Shown here in pieces: positions 60,302-64,000 of a DNA stretch of 64,000 nucleotides (the stretch's first letter is position 1; every line of letters starts with the position of its first letter). The notes beneath the pieces are model-generated. The model was given only the letters and a program-made list of their open reading frames with translations, was not told where the DNA came from and did not search any database. Origin of the DNA: Apiospora phragmitis. Its lineage: Eukaryota > Ascomycota > Sordariomycetes > Amphisphaeriales > Apiosporaceae. The DNA lies in the NCBI GenBank assembly GCA_038363925.1, contig JAQQWL010000002.1, positions 1,798,001-1,862,000 of the forward strand, given 5' to 3'. The position numbers and the translations under genes are program-made.

Positions 60302-60949
60302 CTATGAGGAAGAGATCTTCGTATCCGTACCCTTCTCATCCAAGAGTCTTATCCAGATGGAAGAACACAGCAGGTTCCATAAGTGAAGGCGCACCCATGC
60401 GAGCGCAAGACACTTCTCAGTGAAATATTGCAACTGCTCAGTACTTAAGACATCGTCCAGAATAAGCTGGTAGCAGTTCATCAACTCCTTTTTTGTTGCG
60501 AAAATCCTAGGCACAGCTCGTGACACTTGCCCCCGCTTATATAGACCTGAGTTCTTACATTTTTCCAATTCATTTCTCAAATAGCGCAAAAGTTTCATGA
60601 CAGTCTTCTGGCTTAGATCTATTTTGATAAACGATTCAAACTTTTCATAACATCGACCAAAAGTACTTTCGCTTTGGTCCATGCTCTCGGGATGCAGAAG
60701 GGAAGGGATAGAGATTAGACGCAGCAATAGCTCACTTGGTTGCAGCCTCAGACTCTTGTGCTTTCTGGAGCCGTCGTATACAAGCCCTTGAGGGTCAATA
60801 TGCAGAGAACCAGCAATCTGAAGAAACAAAAGACGACCACTGTTGGCTATCCCAACGAAGAAGTCGGTTTTATCAGAGATGGAGCAAAGCTGTTCGAATG
60901 TTGTTCTCGATGGTCGAACGTGTAATATGCCGTTATCAAAGTGTGTCAA
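60302..60949 (-). CDS. Unidentified ORF, incomplete at the N-terminus and ending at a possibly premature stop
   Basis: The 215-codon frame has no ATG near its start; it opens at a TTG (LTHFDNGILHVRPSRTTFEQL). The composition looks coding: FFVGIANSGRLLFLQIAGSL, LRLQPSELLLRLISIPSLL, and a leucine-rich C-terminal half. I recognise no domain. A TAG at 60302 is followed in the same frame by another 80 codons of strongly acidic sequence down to 60053, so the stop may be a nonsense change. An upstream exon is likely (acceptor-like CAG near 60963). It lies between the polyketide locus and a retrotransposon fragment and could be a decaying gene. Confidence 0.4.
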   Translation of the reverse strand: MTHFDNGILHVRPSRTTFEQLCSISDKTDFFVGIANSGRLLFLQIAGSLHIDPQGLVYDGSRKHKSLRLQPSELLLRLISIPSLLHPESMDQSESTFGRCYEKFESFIKIDLSQKTVMKLLRYLRNELEKCKNSGLYKRGQVSRAVPRIFATKKELMNCYQLILDDVLSTEQLQYFTEKCLALAWVRLHLWNLLCSSIWIRLLDEKGTDTKISSS

Positions 60950-61344
60950 AAAATAAGCAAAAGCTGTAGCGTTCCAGACTTATATTTCCGTGGGGTGGGA
61001 GCCATGGCTTCTTGCCACTTCCCTATAATTAGTTCGAATGACGGTTGGTCAACTCACTGTCGATCATTCACGATCCTCTGTGTGATAAGGGCCTGAAGGG
61101 CTTGGATCTGATTTAACTAATAATTGACTATGGCACTTTTAGAGGCTCTGGTTCTTTTCTCTTTTGGAGAGATGATACTTGAGGTTTATATACACGAGAA
61201 TTAATACTTTCGTGGCCATTATTTCCTTTAAGCGCCGTAACCGTCTGGAAGGAAGCCTTCTCCGTGGGGCCGATATGCATGCCAGTTGATTCTGCATGGG
61301 ACTTCTGCATGTGACACTCTGTGACTAGTAAGGGAAGCCACTGA
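60950..61344. other. Intergenic, nothing recognised
   Basis: About 395 bp before the retrotransposon fragment. A 97-codon minus-strand frame at 61128-61421 overlaps the fragment edge and is not credible. Confidence 0.4.
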
Positions 61345-62281
61345 GGATGGCCCGGGAATTCGAACCTAAGAAGAGCGAGCTTATACATTTCACTAGAGCG
61401 CGGGAGGCCTGCACGATACAAATCTGCCTAGGGGACACAATTGTCTCGCCGGTGACGTCGGCCAGGTTCCTCGGTGTCTGGCTTGACCGGAAGCTCCGGT
61501 GGAAAGATCATATCTCGAAGATCAAAGCGAAGATGGCAAAGACTCGCAAAGTCGGCGTGGGGATGCTCAGTACAAAGGGCGAAAGAGCTCTATACGAAGG
61601 TAATTCGCAGCGTACTCGCATACGGAGCGTCGGCTTGGCATAAAGTGGCCGCTACTCCTACACGAGGCTGCCGCGAACTAGCTGCAGAATCGCCGCCAGA
61701 CTGGGGAGCGTGCCGTCGTTACGATAATATGCTCAAGCACGAAGCGTCGGTCTTGATGCAAGCACGCACCGGAAGAATAGGACTCAGGTTGTTCCTGTTC
61801 ACCTGTCGGGTTCCAGACGTCCCTACGCCGCTATGCAACTGTGGTGAAGGGCGGGAGACGGCCGAGCACCTGATTCTATACTGTAAGGATTTTAAGAGAA
61901 GCCGTGAGCAGCTGGTAAGACAGCTAGCGCCTTGTCCACTGCGAACTCGCTGCGAACTCGCTACGCTTACCACAAAGAAGGATACGGCGAGGGCGATCGC
62001 GAAGTGGCTTCTACGGACTGGTCGACTACCGTTGTATAAACTGGCAGTGGAGATAGGAGGACCGCCCGAACCTGGTTAATCTCCTTAGGCCCCAAAAGGG
62101 TCACTAGGCTGGTAGGTGAGAACCAGCATAGTAATGTCGAGCACGTGAGGCAGACTCCAATATTCGGCAGCTTGTATTTTTAGTCCAGCTTCGGCACGGT
62201 TTATTACACGATTAATTGGGTAGATGTACTGAAGGCCTTCGGCCTACGGCGTACTACTTATAATAATAATAATATAATTTA
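61345..62281 (+). mobile_element. 5'-truncated non-LTR (LINE) retrotransposon fragment
   Basis: The plus strand encodes the C-terminal part of a LINE reverse transcriptase: PKKSELIHFTR, SARFLGVWLDRKLRWKDHIS, then after a frame break near 61590 KVIRSVLAYGASAWHKV. A zinc-knuckle-like CNCGEGRETAEHLILYC follows near 61836-61890. The frame ends at 62079. The 3' untranslated part ends in a short (TAA)n tail near 62256-62272, typical of LINE insertion. The 5' part is missing. Base composition is normal, so the copy has escaped RIP. Confidence 0.85.
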
Positions 62282-62928
62282 ACGCCAATAAACGTTGTGT
62301 CACGAATCAGTCCCTCCTAGTCATCATCTACCAATAAATGTAATGGGATTTGCGGCGTAGAGACGCCGGCAGTACTCCACGATGCAATACTCTGCGCCCA
62401 CCCTACTACTGCCTCCTTAATCTCAACCTCAGCAGCGTGAAGATCCTATAGGTACTATTAAACTGCCGTTCAATTTAAGCCGTAGATGAGGGATTGTCAA
62501 CATGTCAGGGGCCATATACGAAAGGCGAGGGTACTCATTAACCACCGCCAACTAAATAGCGGGGTCATCCGAAAGGCGGCGCATCTCCTTATTGAGGACC
62601 TTATAGGCCTCCTGGGGAACCCCCTGCCTTGGGGAGAGAAGCATCTGGACAGACATGTTGTCCTTTTCAAATTTGAGACACAGAGAAATCAAAGACGGAG
62701 GCTACGTTTCCTTTTGTCAGCTAGCTGGAGCTTTTCAAGCTATAAGCATATAAGCTAGATCTCTGAGCGATGTGTTTCGTATACCTCGACCGCTGATTTG
62801 AAGTAAACTTCGGCTGAATGTCTCGTCCGTCCTCCCGTTGGCATGCGTTGAGCTACTTGAGTGTGGTATTGCTCGCGCTCGACCCCGGACGCTCCGGATG
62901 AACGTTATCTATATTTGACAGCAGCACG
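62282..62928. other. Intergenic, nothing recognised
   Basis: About 650 bp with short frames only (62486-62758 is the longest) and no recognisable motif. Confidence 0.4.
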
Positions 62929-63065
62929 GAAGAGGCCGGCAGCAGGGAAGAGGCCGGCAGCACGGAAGAGGCCGGCAGCACGGAAAAGGCCGGCAGCAGG
63001 GAAGAGGCCGGCAGCAGGGAAGAGGTCGGCAGCACGGAAAGGCCGGCAGCAGGGAAGAGGCCGTG
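62929..63065. repeat. 18-bp minisatellite, about 7-8 copies
   Basis: The unit is CAGCACGGAAGAGGCCGG with G/C and A/G variants; one copy is 17 bp. In one frame it would encode repeats of RKRPAA/GKRPAA, but the 17-bp unit shifts the frame and there is no sign of a real gene around it. Confidence 0.85.
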
Positions 63066-63526
63066 GTGAGGTCGACGAAATCACCGAAAGAGATTCAGTA
63101 TTAGCTGTTATGGAACGCACAGCTGAATCCGGACAACAAGCGGGCTGATGGACGGAAAAAGCCAGCTTAAAATATCGGCTGAGCCCGCCGGCTGTTGGGG
63201 ACCGTGCGCCGCCATTCATCAGCGTCGGCTAGCGGACGAAAGGAAACCTAGCCAGAGAGTTCAGTCAAGCCAGTCCGTGGATTAACGACGAAGTACTGGC
63301 TGTATCTAGACTAGTATACCGGGGTCAAAACACTACGAAATTATATGGTTTCTCTTTTGGCAGGGTCTAGGGCTTCTTTTTGATTGGATTGGTCTTCAAG
63401 CCAGGGTCCAGGTCAGGGCTGAGGAAAATACCTAATGACACCGTTATCAACCTTATGGAACCACCACTAGACAACCGCGAGGTACGGAGTAATTAAAGAC
63501 GTGCTGTCACAATCTCGCCGCGGCTC
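63066..63526. other. Intergenic upstream of the secreted-protein gene
   Basis: About 460 bp with no ORF; likely promoter-distal sequence of the gene at 63672. Confidence 0.45.
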
Positions 63527-63532
63527 TATAAA
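63527..63532 (+). promoter_or_regulatory. TATA box (TATAAA) of the secreted-protein gene
   Basis: CTCTATAAAGG lies about 140 bp upstream of the ATG at 63672, a normal fungal spacing. Confidence 0.6.
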
Positions 63533-63671
63533 GGTGCCAGTGGTATCTTAGCATTTCTGAGGACATCCAAATAATATCCTCTTGCATTCATCAAAGATTA
63601 CAGTAATCTTTATTTCTATACCCATCTTTATCACTTTTAATCCTGCCCTAATCAAGCAACACATCGCCACC

Positions 63672-64000
63672 ATGGTCCGCATTCTGTCTCTCGCCACGCT
63701 GCTCCTCGCCAGTGCCTTCACTGCGCAAGCTGCGCAGTTCTGCCAATGCTTGTTTAATGACGGCTCGCACTGCTGTGTCTACTCGGTAAATAGAGCTTCT
63801 CCCTTCACCAAAAAAAGAAACAGACGAGGAACAGAACTAACCAGGGCATTTCTCTCTTTAGGACCCGGAGATTGGCAACTTGGACTGCCGAGGCGTTTGC
63901 ACCAACGCCCACCGAGCCGACGGCGTGGATAACCACAACTTGACCCCGGGCACAGCCTGCAATGCTGGCGGCAAGTACGATACCGTCAGCGGCTGGAACG
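63672..64000 (+). CDS. Small secreted cysteine-rich protein, cut by the window end
   Basis: The ATG sits in a good context (CGCCACCATGG). Exon 1 (63672-63785) encodes a clear signal peptide, MVRILSLATLLLASAFTAQA, then AQFCQCLFNDGSHCCVYS. A 76-nt intron (63786-63861, GTAAAT...TTTAG) follows in phase 0. Exon 2 continues DPEIGNLDCRGVCTNAHRAD and GTACNAGGKYDTVSGWN up to the window edge. At least seven cysteines are visible, arranged as CxC, CC, CxxxC, C. Such proteins are typical of fungal secretomes and of effector candidates, but no specific function can be assigned. Confidence 0.8.

Noticed and set aside
62861..63148. A lysine/arginine/alanine-repeat protein
   Set aside because: The repeat is an 18-bp minisatellite read in one frame, a 17-bp unit shifts it, and no promoter or intron supports a gene.
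1..64000. rRNA genes, canonical tRNA genes, bacterial-type operons or terminators
   Set aside because: None seen on reading both strands; the gene structure is that of a fungal nuclear genome.

Overview
The window reads as filamentous ascomycete DNA (Pezizomycotina, most likely a Sordariomycete). The evidence is short GT-AG introns of 50-300 nt, a highly reducing polyketide synthase, a LovG-type (FSH) hydrolase, fungal Myb/SANT-like proteins, a fucose-lectin-like membrane protein, and a 24 kb AT-rich block whose repeats differ almost only by G:C to A:T changes, the mark of repeat-induced point mutation (RIP).

Bases 1-24,000 are a RIP-degraded transposon nest with no intact gene. A Gypsy-type LTR retrotransposon enters from the left edge and ends in an LTR at 3931-4562. 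A 496-bp miniature LTR element lies at 5089-5584. Two different pogo/Fot-like DNA transposons lie at 6248-8165 and 8923-10761. A second, inverted copy of the first pogo element spans 10810-23977 and has been split by a complete LTR retrotransposon (11946-19821), a solo LTR (19945-20151) and a short-LTR element (20572-23725). Each insertion has 5-bp target duplications. Subtracting them leaves 1916 bp, against 1918 bp for the uninterrupted copy.

Bases 24,100-48,200 have normal base composition. They hold a serine/proline-rich membrane protein gene, two small paralogous genes of unknown function (26.4-28.5 kb), a membrane-anchored fucose-lectin-like gene, the housekeeping genes lin1 (U5 snRNP, GYF domain) and ufd1 (Cdc48 cofactor), and six genes or gene fragments with a single Myb/SANT-like domain between 36.5 and 47.8 kb. 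Five of these share a phase-2 intron straight after the domain.

Bases 48,200-59,750 form a small polyketide locus. A carboxyl-methyltransferase-like gene and a KS-AT-DH-cMT-ER-KR-ACP polyketide synthase lie on the minus strand, with an FSH-family serine hydrolase divergent from the synthase. A plausible division of labour is chain assembly by the synthase, release by the hydrolase and methylation of the product by the methyltransferase. The right end holds an unidentified ORF with an in-frame stop, an un-RIPed non-LTR retrotransposon fragment, an 18-bp minisatellite and the start of a small secreted cysteine-rich protein gene.

Many clearly conserved genes (ufd1, lin1, the lectin, the synthase, the hydrolase, several SANT genes) are broken by single-base indels, mostly missing bases in short homopolymer runs. 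Because essential genes are hit too, assembly or sequencing error is more likely than gene death. Coding spans are therefore given as whole genes across these breaks.
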